Assembly: GCA_964567685.1 (NCBI GenBank)
Contig: CAZMNO010000015.1
Location: forward strand, 1 to 64,000
Length of the DNA: 64,000 nt
Direction: 5' to 3'
Source: UBA5972 sp964567685
Lineage (GTDB): Bacteria; Pseudomonadota; Alphaproteobacteria; Rhodobacterales; Rhodobacteraceae
Shown here: piece by piece, positions 43,748 through 51,999 of the stretch
Layout: every line of letters begins with the position of its first letter
Position numbering within the stretch: position 1 is the stretch's first letter
Translations under genes and position numbers: made by a program
Notes under the pieces: generated by a model
What the model was told of the DNA's origin: nothing
The model's database searches: none
What the model saw: the letters and a program-made list of their open reading frames with translations, nothing else

Positions 43748-45619
43748 ATGAACTACGAAAACACCACTATCCAGCTGACGATTGACGGCAAAAACGTGTC
43801 TGCCATTAAGGGCCAGTCCGTCTATGACGCCGCCAAAGCCGCTGGTATTTCGATCCCCAATCTCTGCCATGATCCACGGATGAAACCGACCGGCGAATGC
43901 GGCATGTGTTCGGTTGAAATCGAGGGCGAGGCGGCAACCGTCACCGCCTGTGACAACCAGGCCAGCAGCGGCATGTCGGTCAGAACCACCTCCGAGGCGC
44001 TGACGGCCAAACGGCAAACGATCCTCAACACCTATCTTTCCGATCACAATGCCTATTGCCAGCCGCCCTGCACCGATGCCTGCCCGGCGGGGATCGACAT
44101 TGCCGGATATATCGACCTTATCCTGAAAAAGGATTACGCTGGCTCAACCGCCCTGATCAAGGAAATGCTGCCCTTACCTGGTGTCCTTGGCCGGGTCTGC
44201 CCACGCCCCTGCGAAGACCCGTGCCGCCGCAAGCAAATAGATGGCGAGGCGGTTGCGATCTGTTCGCTGAAACGCTTTGCTGCCGATAAAGCCGCCGAAG
44301 CCGGATTGCCGACACAGCCCGAGCCAAAACCGGCCACGGGCAAAAAGGTGGCGGTTGTCGGTGCCGGGCCTGCCGGATTGTCAGCCGCCTATTACCTGGC
44401 GCTTGCCGGTCACAAGGTGACGCTCTTTGAAGCGCAGGAAACCGCTGGCGGAATGCTGCGTTACGGTATTCCTCCTTACCGGTTGCCAAACGCCATTCTT
44501 GATCAGGAAATCGACGATATCCTGTCTCTTGGTGTTGAGCTGAGGACAAATCAGGCCATGGGCCGGGATTACCAGATCGAGACGCTTCGCGATCAGGGCT
44601 TTGACGCGGTTTACCTCTCCATTGGCGCGCAGGCCGGTAAACCAACAGGTATTTCCGGTCAGGACGCGGCAGGGGTGATGCCAGCCATTGATTTTCTCGC
44701 CGACGTCAATCGCAACAAACATGTCGATGTTGGCGACAAGGTCATCGTCATCGGTGGCGGCTTCACCGCAGCCGACGCCGTACGCACCGCGCGCCGTGTA
44801 GGTGCGACCGATGTCACCATGAACTATCGCCGCACGCGCAACGAGATGACGGCGGCAGCGCATGAAATACACGAATGCGATGTCGAGGGTGTCAAGCTTG
44901 ACCTGTTGACCGCGCCGGTATCGGTGCAGTCGGAAAACGGCAAGGTCACCGGCCTGACCTCGCAACGCATGGAACTGGGCGAACCCGATGATAGCGGCCG
45001 CCGCCGCCCGGTGCCGATTGAAGGGTCTGAATATTTTACCCCGGCTGACACAATCCTTCTGGCCATTGGTCAGGATGTCGATGTTGAGTCGCTCAATGAA
45101 GACAGGCTTGGCCTGCATGAACGCTGGGGCACGATCGAGGTGGATGAGCAGACGATGATGACCAACCTGCCGGGCGTGTTCTCTGGCGGCGATTGCGTCA
45201 CCGGTGCGGCTACAGTTGTTGAAGGCGTGGGGGCCGGGCGCATGGGGGCGTTTGCCATCGATGCCTGGCTCAAGGGCGCCGATGAGGCGGCCATTGCCGC
45301 CACCATCCGCCGCCACCGGCCCAAATTCTTTGATATCGGGGCCAAGGCGGCGTCGGATGAAGCGCTGAACGACATGCCCGTGCTTGACGGCGACGGTCGC
45401 CTTCAGGCGTTCAGCAACACTAAATACGGCGGCGATGTCGACAACGACCCGGCCTTTGCCGAGGTTGAAACCGGCTTCAGCGAAGAAGACGCGCTGAACG
45501 AGGCCGGCCGCTGCCTGATGTGCACCTGCAATGCTGCAGGCGTGTGCGATTTGCAGCGCCTGTCCATCGAGTTCGGCGCAGGAACGCAAACCTACCTCGG
45601 CAAGGAGGCCTGGACATGA
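43748..45619 (+). CDS. Formate-dehydrogenase-associated NAD(P)H/FAD subunit (Fer2 + GltD-like)
   Basis: 623 residues. A [2Fe-2S] ferredoxin domain (C40, C51, C54, C68) is followed by a GltD-like part: C104/C108/C112 and C151/C155/C159 for iron-sulfur clusters, FAD fold VAVVGAGPAGLSAAYYLALA (201-220) and a second nucleotide fold KVIVIGGGFTAADAVR. A late Cys group, CLMCTCNAAGVC, ends it. It should shuttle electrons between NAD(P) and the molybdenum subunit encoded next, with a 4-nt overlap (ATGA). This architecture differs from the FdsGBA type. Confidence 0.85.
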   Translation: MNYENTTIQLTIDGKNVSAIKGQSVYDAAKAAGISIPNLCHDPRMKPTGECGMCSVEIEGEAATVTACDNQASSGMSVRTTSEALTAKRQTILNTYLSDHNAYCQPPCTDACPAGIDIAGYIDLILKKDYAGSTALIKEMLPLPGVLGRVCPRPCEDPCRRKQIDGEAVAICSLKRFAADKAAEAGLPTQPEPKPATGKKVAVVGAGPAGLSAAYYLALAGHKVTLFEAQETAGGMLRYGIPPYRLPNAILDQEIDDILSLGVELRTNQAMGRDYQIETLRDQGFDAVYLSIGAQAGKPTGISGQDAAGVMPAIDFLADVNRNKHVDVGDKVIVIGGGFTAADAVRTARRVGATDVTMNYRRTRNEMTAAAHEIHECDVEGVKLDLLTAPVSVQSENGKVTGLTSQRMELGEPDDSGRRRPVPIEGSEYFTPADTILLAIGQDVDVESLNEDRLGLHERWGTIEVDEQTMMTNLPGVFSGGDCVTGAATVVEGVGAGRMGAFAIDAWLKGADEAAIAATIRRHRPKFFDIGAKAASDEALNDMPVLDGDGRLQAFSNTKYGGDVDNDPAFAEVETGFSEEDALNEAGRCLMCTCNAAGVCDLQRLSIEFGAGTQTYLGKEAWT

Positions 45620-47970
45620 ACAAGGAAGTCAAAATCAGCGGTGACATCGATCCCGGCCTTGCAGAACCGCTTGTCTCTTGGCCGTTCTTTCAGCTTGAAT
45701 ACGAGAAATGCATCAAATGTCTGCAATGCGTGCGCATCTGCGATGAGGTGCAGCACCGCGCCGTCTATACGACCGATGACAGCGGCTATCCGGCGCTTCT
45801 GAGCGGCACCAATGATTTCCGCGATACCCAATGCAACAATTGCGGCCAATGCGTCGGTGCCTGCCCGACCGGGGCGCTGAAGGATTTATCTGACACCGGT
45901 GTTCTGCCCAAAAACCTGCGGCAGAAAACCACGACGACGTGCTGTTATTGCGGTGTTGGTTGTGCCATTGAGATTGAAACCGAAAACGGCGAGATGGTGG
46001 CGGTCAACCCGTCCTTTGAGTCTGACGCCAACATGGGCAATCTCTGCGTCAAAGGCCGCTTTGGTCTGGATTTCCTGCACCACAAGGATCGCCTGACCCA
46101 GCCGCTGATCCGACGCGGCGGCAAAGACAGCCCGCTGGAACCGGCAAGCTGGGACGAGGCCGTCAGCTTTGCTGCCAAACGCCTGAATGAGGTGAAGGAA
46201 AAACACGGGGCGCATACGCTGGGCGGCCTGACCTCGGCCCGCGCCACAAATGAAGAAAACTTCGTTTTTCAAAAGATGATCCGCTGCGCCTTTGGCACCA
46301 ACAACATCGACCATTGTGCCCGGCTCTGCCACATGGCCTCGGCTGTGGCGTTCAAAAAGGCGGTGGGGTCAAGCGCGCCCTCGGCCTCCAGCCCTGATGT
46401 GCGGCTGGCCTCGGCATTCATCATCTGTGGCTCCAACACCACCGTCACTCATCCGGTGATCTCCTCTCAGGTGATGAAGGCGAAATACGAGGATGGCGCG
46501 AAGATCGTCGTCATCGACCCCAGGCGGATCGAAATGGTCGATCATGCCGATATCTGGCTGCGCGCCAAAAGCGGCACCAATGTTTCGGTTCTGAACGGGA
46601 TCGCCCATGTGATCCTGAAGGAAGGGTTGATCAACGAAGATTTCATCGCGGCACGGACAGAAGACTGGGATACGTATATCGGCAGCCTGGATCGTTACAC
46701 GCCTGAATATGTTGAAGAAATCTCAGGCGTACCCGCCGACCGTTTGCGCGAGGCGGCGCTGATTTATGCAAAGGCCGAACGGGGTATGACTCTTTGGGGC
46801 ATGGGCATCACCCAGCATTTGACGGGTGTCGATGGCGCGCTGGCAATGGCCAATCTTTCCCTTATGACTGGTCATGTCGGCAAACCCGGCACAGGTTTCA
46901 TTCCTTTGCGCGGTCAGTCAAACGTACAGGGCTGTTCAGACATGCAGGGCCAGCACAACAACCTGCCGGGTTATCACGACATCAAAAACCCCGAGCACCG
47001 CGCCAAGTTCCAGGCCGCCTGGGGTGTGCCGATGCCCGAAGATGAATACCATTCGGTTGTGCGCATGGAAGAAGGTGCAGGCGACGGTGATATCAAGGCG
47101 ATGTATATCATGGGCGAAAACCCCATGGGATCGAGCCCTGATATCAACGAGGTCGAAGCGGGGTTTCGCAAGCTTGAATTTCTTGTGGTGCAGGATCTGT
47201 TCCTGTCCGAAACCGCCGAGCTTGCAGATGTGGTCTTTCCGGCGGCCAGTTTCGTGGAAAAAGACGGTACATTCACCAATACCGAGCGCCGGGTGCAGCT
47301 TCTGCGCAAGGCCACGGAACCGATGGGGGAGTCACGCTCTGACTGGGAAATAGTCTGTGATGTGTCAACCGCGATGGGCTATCCCATGAGCTATGAAAGC
47401 TCTGCTGAAATCATGGAGGAGATTGCCTCGCTGGTGCCGTCATACGCCGGTATCCGCCACGAGCGCCTTGATGGCAGCGGTCTGCAATGGCCGTGCTTTG
47501 ACACCGACCACCCGGGAACACGTTTCCTTTACGAGGAAGACTTTCCAACCCCATCAGGCAGGGCAAAATTCCATGTCGTCGAACAGGATGACGCGGGCGA
47601 AGACGTGGTTGACGATATGTATCCGCTGAATTTGAACTCCGGGCGGTTGCTGGAACACTATCACACCGGCACCCAATCACGGCGTTCGCGCGGGCTTGAC
47701 CACATGCGCCCCGAAGGCGAGGTCGAGGTGCACCCGGAAGACGCGCGCCGCTACTCTCTTGATGACGGCTGCATGGGGCGGATTGCCACCAAACACGGCT
47801 CGATCGAGGTCAAGGTTCTGGTCACCGACAGAACCCCGGAAGGCGCCATCTTCTATCCCTTCCATTTTGCCGAGGCACCGGCGAACCGGCTGACCTCAAG
47901 TAAAATGGATCAGGCTTCTGACACACCAGCCTTCAAGCGCACGGCCGCTCGGATTGACCGCGTGAACTGA
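45616..47970 (+). CDS. Molybdopterin formate dehydrogenase-like catalytic subunit (FdhF/FdhA type)
   Basis: 784 residues from ATG 45616. An N-terminal ferredoxin part has two 4Cys motifs (C32-C42, CIKCLQCVRIC; C73-C83, CNNCGQCVGAC). The molybdopterin domain begins with TTTCCYCGVGCAIEI and C144 for a third cluster. The active-site residue is Cys238 (DHCARLCHMASA), where many formate dehydrogenases carry selenocysteine; here the codon is TGC. The C-terminal molydop_binding domain follows. It should oxidise formate, possibly the one-carbon end product of the demethylation enzymes in this window. FdhD is not in the window. Confidence 0.9.
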   Translation: MNKEVKISGDIDPGLAEPLVSWPFFQLEYEKCIKCLQCVRICDEVQHRAVYTTDDSGYPALLSGTNDFRDTQCNNCGQCVGACPTGALKDLSDTGVLPKNLRQKTTTTCCYCGVGCAIEIETENGEMVAVNPSFESDANMGNLCVKGRFGLDFLHHKDRLTQPLIRRGGKDSPLEPASWDEAVSFAAKRLNEVKEKHGAHTLGGLTSARATNEENFVFQKMIRCAFGTNNIDHCARLCHMASAVAFKKAVGSSAPSASSPDVRLASAFIICGSNTTVTHPVISSQVMKAKYEDGAKIVVIDPRRIEMVDHADIWLRAKSGTNVSVLNGIAHVILKEGLINEDFIAARTEDWDTYIGSLDRYTPEYVEEISGVPADRLREAALIYAKAERGMTLWGMGITQHLTGVDGALAMANLSLMTGHVGKPGTGFIPLRGQSNVQGCSDMQGQHNNLPGYHDIKNPEHRAKFQAAWGVPMPEDEYHSVVRMEEGAGDGDIKAMYIMGENPMGSSPDINEVEAGFRKLEFLVVQDLFLSETAELADVVFPAASFVEKDGTFTNTERRVQLLRKATEPMGESRSDWEIVCDVSTAMGYPMSYESSAEIMEEIASLVPSYAGIRHERLDGSGLQWPCFDTDHPGTRFLYEEDFPTPSGRAKFHVVEQDDAGEDVVDDMYPLNLNSGRLLEHYHTGTQSRRSRGLDHMRPEGEVEVHPEDARRYSLDDGCMGRIATKHGSIEVKVLVTDRTPEGAIFYPFHFAEAPANRLTSSKMDQASDTPAFKRTAARIDRVN

Positions 47971-48296
47971 CGAAGGGTGCGGTTGGATTGAATGGCCTCC
48001 ATGTATCGGTTGCATTTGGCCCCTTGGACTTCATTCGAGAAGAGTGCCCCGCGCGGGAACAAGGGCGAAGCCCGCCGCGCATCGTCATGCCAGAGGCATG
48101 CTTTCAGCATGACGCGCACCCACGCGGCAGCGATTGGCTGAGGTAAGCGCAAGGCTGAGAATTCGCACGCGCTTGATTGGCATAAAGTGACAAATTTCCG
48201 GCGTCGGATCGCCCCCGCGCGCGTCGGCAATGCGCGGCTCTGCGGCATTATCGGCCAATGGTGTCTGGTTCTAATTGGGCCATTTATGAGGCCCGT
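47971..48296. other. Convergent intergenic stretch with an inverted repeat
   Basis: The formate-dehydrogenase-like gene and the selU gene converge here. An inverted repeat CGTCATGC (48083-48090) / GCATGACG (48107-48114), with GCGC flanks, could form a transcription terminator on either strand; no T-run is present. I searched it for tRNA-Sec because of the neighbouring selenium genes. There is no acceptor stem, TTCGA loop or UCA anticodon in a pairable setting. Confidence 0.4.
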
Positions 48297-49355
48297 TCAG
48301 CTAAAACGAGCCTCGACAAGACCCACAATCTGTTCGGCCGCGCGATCCAGACCGCTTGGCGACAGGCTTTCCAATGTCAGACAGTCGGTTGCCCCATCAT
48401 CATGCCTCGCGTTCATCTTTTCATAGCGGGGGTCATAATGATGCGCCATCAGGCTCGCAGCCAGCGGCTCAAATGACCCCTCATCGGCCAGTTTCAGCCA
48501 GTCGTTGATCCGGTCGCTCGCGTGCATGGTTTTAAGTCGGTTGATCGTCTGTTTCAGCATCTCACGATCGCTGGCAATATTGCTATAGGTCGCTGTCAGG
48601 TAGCGTGCCCGCTCCTTAAGCGGTGCCTTGAGCGTCAGCCTTGGTGCGGTCTGCATGGCCTGCCAAAGACTGGGAACCAGATTGAGATTGCCAATCCGGC
48701 TTGATTCCGCTTCCACCACAACCGGGCGGGTTGGATTGAGGCCGATGATTTCAAACGCCAGCGCACTTTCAAACGCCTTTTGTGATGGCTGCCCGTCAGG
48801 CTGCCCGCCAAAAACCGAGCCGCGATGATTGGCAAGATCTTCAAGGTCGATAATCTGGATACCCCTTTGTTTCAGCCGTATCAGCAACTCGGTTTTGGCA
48901 GTGCCTGTATTGCCGCACAGAACGATCAGCGGGGCTGGAAAGGGGGCACCGTAAAGTGTGTGGACAACGTGATGGCGATAGATTTGATACCCGCCCTTCA
49001 ATATCTCCACCCGCCAGCCAATCTGGGCAAGAATCGTGGCAAATGATCCCGAGCGCTGCCCGCCACGCCAGCAGTAGATCAACGGTTTATAGCTGCCGTC
49101 TTTCCCGGCCAGAAAGGTTTCAATGTGGCGGGCGGCATTCCGTGCAACCAGCGCCGCCCCCATCTTGCGGGCACGAAACGGGCTGTCCTGCACGTAAATC
49201 TTCCCGACTTCAGCTCTTTCATTGTCATCCAGCACCGGCAGATTGATCGCACCCGGAATATGGTCAAGCACATATTCAGCAGGCGAACGCACGTCGATCA
49301 CCTGATCATATGGCAGGTCAAGCAAAATGCTGAGATTCTCAAGTTCAAACGCCAT
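48297..49355 (-). CDS. selU: tRNA 2-selenouridine synthase (SelU/MnmH)
   Basis: 352 residues. The N-terminal rhodanese domain has DVRSPAEYVLDHIPGAINLP and the active Cys95 in YCWRGGQRSGS. The C-terminal part carries a P-loop, LCGNTGTAKTELLIRL (about 145-161). The enzyme replaces sulfur by selenium at the wobble 2-thiouridine of certain tRNAs, using selenophosphate. SelD, encoded three kb away, makes that selenophosphate. It diverges from the GrdB-like gene by 112 nt, and the three genes form a selenium locus. Confidence 0.92.
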   Translation of the reverse strand: MAFELENLSILLDLPYDQVIDVRSPAEYVLDHIPGAINLPVLDDNERAEVGKIYVQDSPFRARKMGAALVARNAARHIETFLAGKDGSYKPLIYCWRGGQRSGSFATILAQIGWRVEILKGGYQIYRHHVVHTLYGAPFPAPLIVLCGNTGTAKTELLIRLKQRGIQIIDLEDLANHRGSVFGGQPDGQPSQKAFESALAFEIIGLNPTRPVVVEAESSRIGNLNLVPSLWQAMQTAPRLTLKAPLKERARYLTATYSNIASDREMLKQTINRLKTMHASDRINDWLKLADEGSFEPLAASLMAHHYDPRYEKMNARHDDGATDCLTLESLSPSGLDRAAEQIVGLVEARFS

Positions 49356-49467
49356 GGCGCCTCATATCCCAGCCAGTCAGGTTTCGGAAGCCATCAATCT
49401 AGGCTTCCTTCGCTCTGACAGGTGTGCTGTACTTCACTGATCGCGCCAGCCTCTGACGGAAAACAAC

Positions 49468-50664
49468 ATGGCCCATCTCAACACAATTCCATCGCGCACC
49501 CGCGAGTCGGTCGTAAACCTGGACTGTCCTGTTTTTGAAACAACACCCTTCGTTACCGGCCCAGCACTGTCTGAGAGGCGTGTTGCGGTCATTTCAAGTG
49601 CAGGGATTCACCTGCGCGATGATCGGGTTTTTGAGCTGGGCGCGTCGGATTTTCGGATCATACCAAGTGACGCAGACCCATCCGACATCGTGATGAGCCA
49701 TATTTCCGTCAATTATGACCGATCCGGGTATTATCAGGATATCAACACTATCTTGCCTATGGACCGTCTGGCCGAGTGTCAGAAAGAAGGCCTGATCGGC
49801 TCGGTCGCACCTCGGTTTTTTGCCTGTATGGGGGCAACTGATCCTGGCGACATGAAGGACGCGGCGGCGCAGATCGCTGGTATGCTGAAAGCTGATCGGG
49901 TTGACGCGGTGCTTCTCGTCCCGGTCTGACCACACTGCACGCGCGCCGTGAGCGCGCTGGCCCATTTTCTGGAGGACGACGGGCTTTCAACAGTGGTGAT
50001 CAGCCTTGTTCGCCTTCACAGCGAAAAAATCAGACCGCCGCGCAGCCTGTTTGTGCCCTTTGAGCTGGGACGCCCGTTAGGGCCTCCTGATGATCCGGGT
50101 GGGCAGAAAAAAGTGTTGTCAGAAGCACTTGCATTGCTGACGCATAACGGCCCCGGGCCGCTGCTGAAGGATTTCCCCGATCCGGACCGTCTGGATCACA
50201 CCACAGGCTGGCAACCACCGGTCGCATCCGGCGACGCGCCACCCTTGACGATCAGCGGTGCTGCGCTGAAAACGGAATTTGCACTGCTTGAACCAGGTTA
50301 CCTGCGCTTTTCGGCTGAAAGGAACCGGACAAGCTTCGGCGTCAGCGGTTTCTCCCGATCCGAGGTCATCGCCCATTTCGCCAGGCTGCTTGACGGGGTG
50401 CCCACCGGCGCGCCGCGCCTTTTTGGAAAACAACTGAAATTTATCTTTGATGACCTCAAGATCCTCTATTTCGAAAGCGCCTGTGCAGGGACCACCGCTG
50501 TTCCAAGCGACGTTCTGAATACCTGGTTCTGGCGCAATACGGTTGCAGGCCAGGGGCTTTACCATTTGCGGCAGGAGTTCACGAACGGTCAGGACAAAGG
50601 GCGAAAACTCATCACGGGATTTATGGTTCCCGGGGAATGGGTCGACAAGCTCGGGCAGGAGTAA
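49468..50664 (+). CDS. GrdB/PrdB-like selenoprotein (glycine/betaine/D-proline reductase B family)
   Basis: A 398-residue product if the in-frame TGA at 49927-49929 is read as selenocysteine; otherwise the frame stops after 153 residues. Before the TGA: VISSAGIHLRDDRVFELGAS, SHISVNYDRSGYYQDINTIL and MDRLAECQKEGLIGSVAPRF, the pattern of the GrdB/PrdB family. The TGA falls where the family has its catalytic Sec: VLLVPV-U-PHC, giving U154-x-x-C157. The frame continues without shift to TAA 50662-50664 and its sequence (HFLEDDGLSTVVISLVRLHS) fits the family. A hairpin follows the TGA. GrdA/GrdC/PrdA partners are not nearby. Convergent and abutting with selD. Confidence 0.85.
49930..49963 (+). promoter_or_regulatory. 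Candidate bacterial SECIS element of the GrdB-like gene
   Basis: Starting 11 nt after the UGA, GCGCGC (49941-49946) pairs with GCGCGC (49952-49957) around the loop CGUGA. The apical loop begins 17 nt after the UGA and has a G near its start, as expected for bacterial SECIS elements recognised by SelB. Judged by eye only. Confidence 0.6.
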
Positions 50665-51860
50665 TCAGGCGACTTGGATACCAGGGTCGCCTGTCACAAC
50701 CTCACCGACAATCGCGGCAGCCGGATAACCCTCTTCATNNNNNNNNNNNNNNNNNNNNNNNNNNNNNNNNNNNNNNNNNNNNNNNNNNNNNNNNNNNNNN
50801 NNNNNNNNNNNNNNNNNNNNNNNNNNNNNNNNNNNNNNGGGTCGCCTGTCACAACCTCACCGACAATCGCGGCAGCCGGATAACCCTCTTCATGAAACAG
50901 ACCCACTATCTTATCCGCCTTTTCGGGTGCCACTGAAACCAGCAACCCGCCGGATGTCTGGGGGTCGAACAACAGGTTTTCCTGCCAGTCAGCCAGACCC
51001 TTGGAAAATGTCACCCGCGTCCCGAAAGCATCGCGGTTTCTTGTGGCCGCACCGGTCTTTCTGCCCTCTCTGGCAAATGGCAGGGCGGAGGCGAGAACCG
51101 GGACTTTGTCCATGTTCAGCTCCGCTTTCAGTCCGGATCCCCGGCAAATCTCCATCAGGTGCCCCGCTAGGCCAAAGCCGGTGACGTCGGTCATCGCATG
51201 TACGCCGGCAATCTCTGCCAGATCGGTCCCGATGCTGTTCAACCTTGTGGTCGAGGCGATCATTTCATCGTAAGCCGCCTCTGACAGCAGCCCCTTTTTG
51301 AAGGCGGAGCCAAGAATGCCGATCCCCAGTGCCTTGCCCAGGATCAACACGTCACCCGCCTGCGCCGCACTGTTGCGCTTCACCTTGTCAGGATGCACCA
51401 GCCCGACCACCGCCAGCCCGTAGAACGGTTCGGGATTGTCAATCGAATGCCCGCCACCGACGATCACACCGGCTTTTGCTGCAATATCCGCGCCACCTTC
51501 CAGCACGCGCGCGATCACCTCGGGCGGGATCCTGTCGGTGGGCATTCCGGTCACCGCCAATGCAAACAGTGGCCGCGCCCCGACAGCGTAAACATCAGAA
51601 AGTGCGTTTGCCGCCGCGATGGCACCAAAGTCAAAAGGATCATCCACCACCGGCATGAAAAAGTCGGTGGTTGCAACAATGGCCTTGTCATCGTCCAGAC
51701 GATAGACAATCGCATCATCGCGTGTTTCCAACCCAACCAGCATGGCCGGGTCGGCTATCTGCCGGGGCAGAGAACTGAGGATCTCCTCCAGCACCGCTGG
51801 AGCAATCTTGCAGCCTCAGCCGCCGCCGTGGGCGAGCGCGGTCAAGCGGATAACGTCCAT
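50665..51860 (-). CDS. selD: Selenide, water dikinase SelD, selenocysteine-containing (assembly-gapped)
   Basis: SelD makes selenophosphate from selenide and ATP. The gene starts at ATG 51860 behind AGGAGGG. Codon 15 is TGA (51818-51816), in LAHGGG-U-GCK, where homologues carry the catalytic Sec or Cys. Callers therefore begin it too late, at 51794. Domain marks: TTDFFMPVVDDPFDFG, AANALSDVYAVGARP, VGGGHSIDNPEPFYGLAV and LLFDPQTSGGLLVSV. Its 3' part is interrupted by 100 Ns and a repeated 55 bp. Removing one copy and the Ns leaves 1041 nt, 346 residues ending GDPGIQVA, a normal SelD length and in frame. Confidence 0.9.
50684..50738. repeat. 55-bp duplicate, left copy at contig gap
   Basis: The 55 bases ending at the Ns (GGGTCGCCTGTCACAACCTC at its start) are identical to the 55 bases after the gap at 50839-50893. 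Both fall in the 3' part of selD. This is almost certainly one locus seen twice at unmerged contig ends, not a biological repeat. Confidence 0.9.
50739..50838. other. Assembly gap of exactly 100 Ns
   Basis: A placeholder run of 100 Ns inside selD. Its flanks are the same 55-bp sequence, so the true gap size is probably minus 55, meaning nothing is missing. Confidence 0.98.
50839..50893. repeat. 55-bp duplicate, right copy at contig gap
   Basis: Identical to 50684-50738. The right copy continues correctly upstream into selD on the minus strand; the left copy continues correctly to the selD stop at 50665. Confidence 0.9.
51786..51815 (-). promoter_or_regulatory. Candidate bacterial SECIS element of selD
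   Basis: On the minus strand, after the UGA come 13 nt, then CTCCAGC (51802-51796), loop GGU (51795-51793) and GCTGGAG (51792-51786): a perfect 7-bp stem. The GGU apical loop and its distance of about 21 nt from the UGA match known bacterial SECIS elements well. Confidence 0.75.
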
Positions 51861-51999
51861 GATCCCTCCTTTCGGTCAATGCCTCTTTGTTAAAAGGGAT
51901 GCGCGGGGTCCGCCACAAAAATCCACCGCCCTTGCGCTGGATTCACGAATGCCTGAAAGCAAGCCCATGGTCGGGTCAAAACCGAAAATCTTCTGGGTA

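Noticed and set aside
45616..47970. Selenocysteine in the formate-dehydrogenase-like subunit
   Set aside because: The active-site codon (residue 238) is TGC and the frame has no internal TGA.
47971..48296. tRNA-Sec gene near the selenium genes
   Set aside because: GGACTTCA near 48028 recalls the selC anticodon loop, but the stem does not pair and no TTCGA arm or acceptor stem is present.
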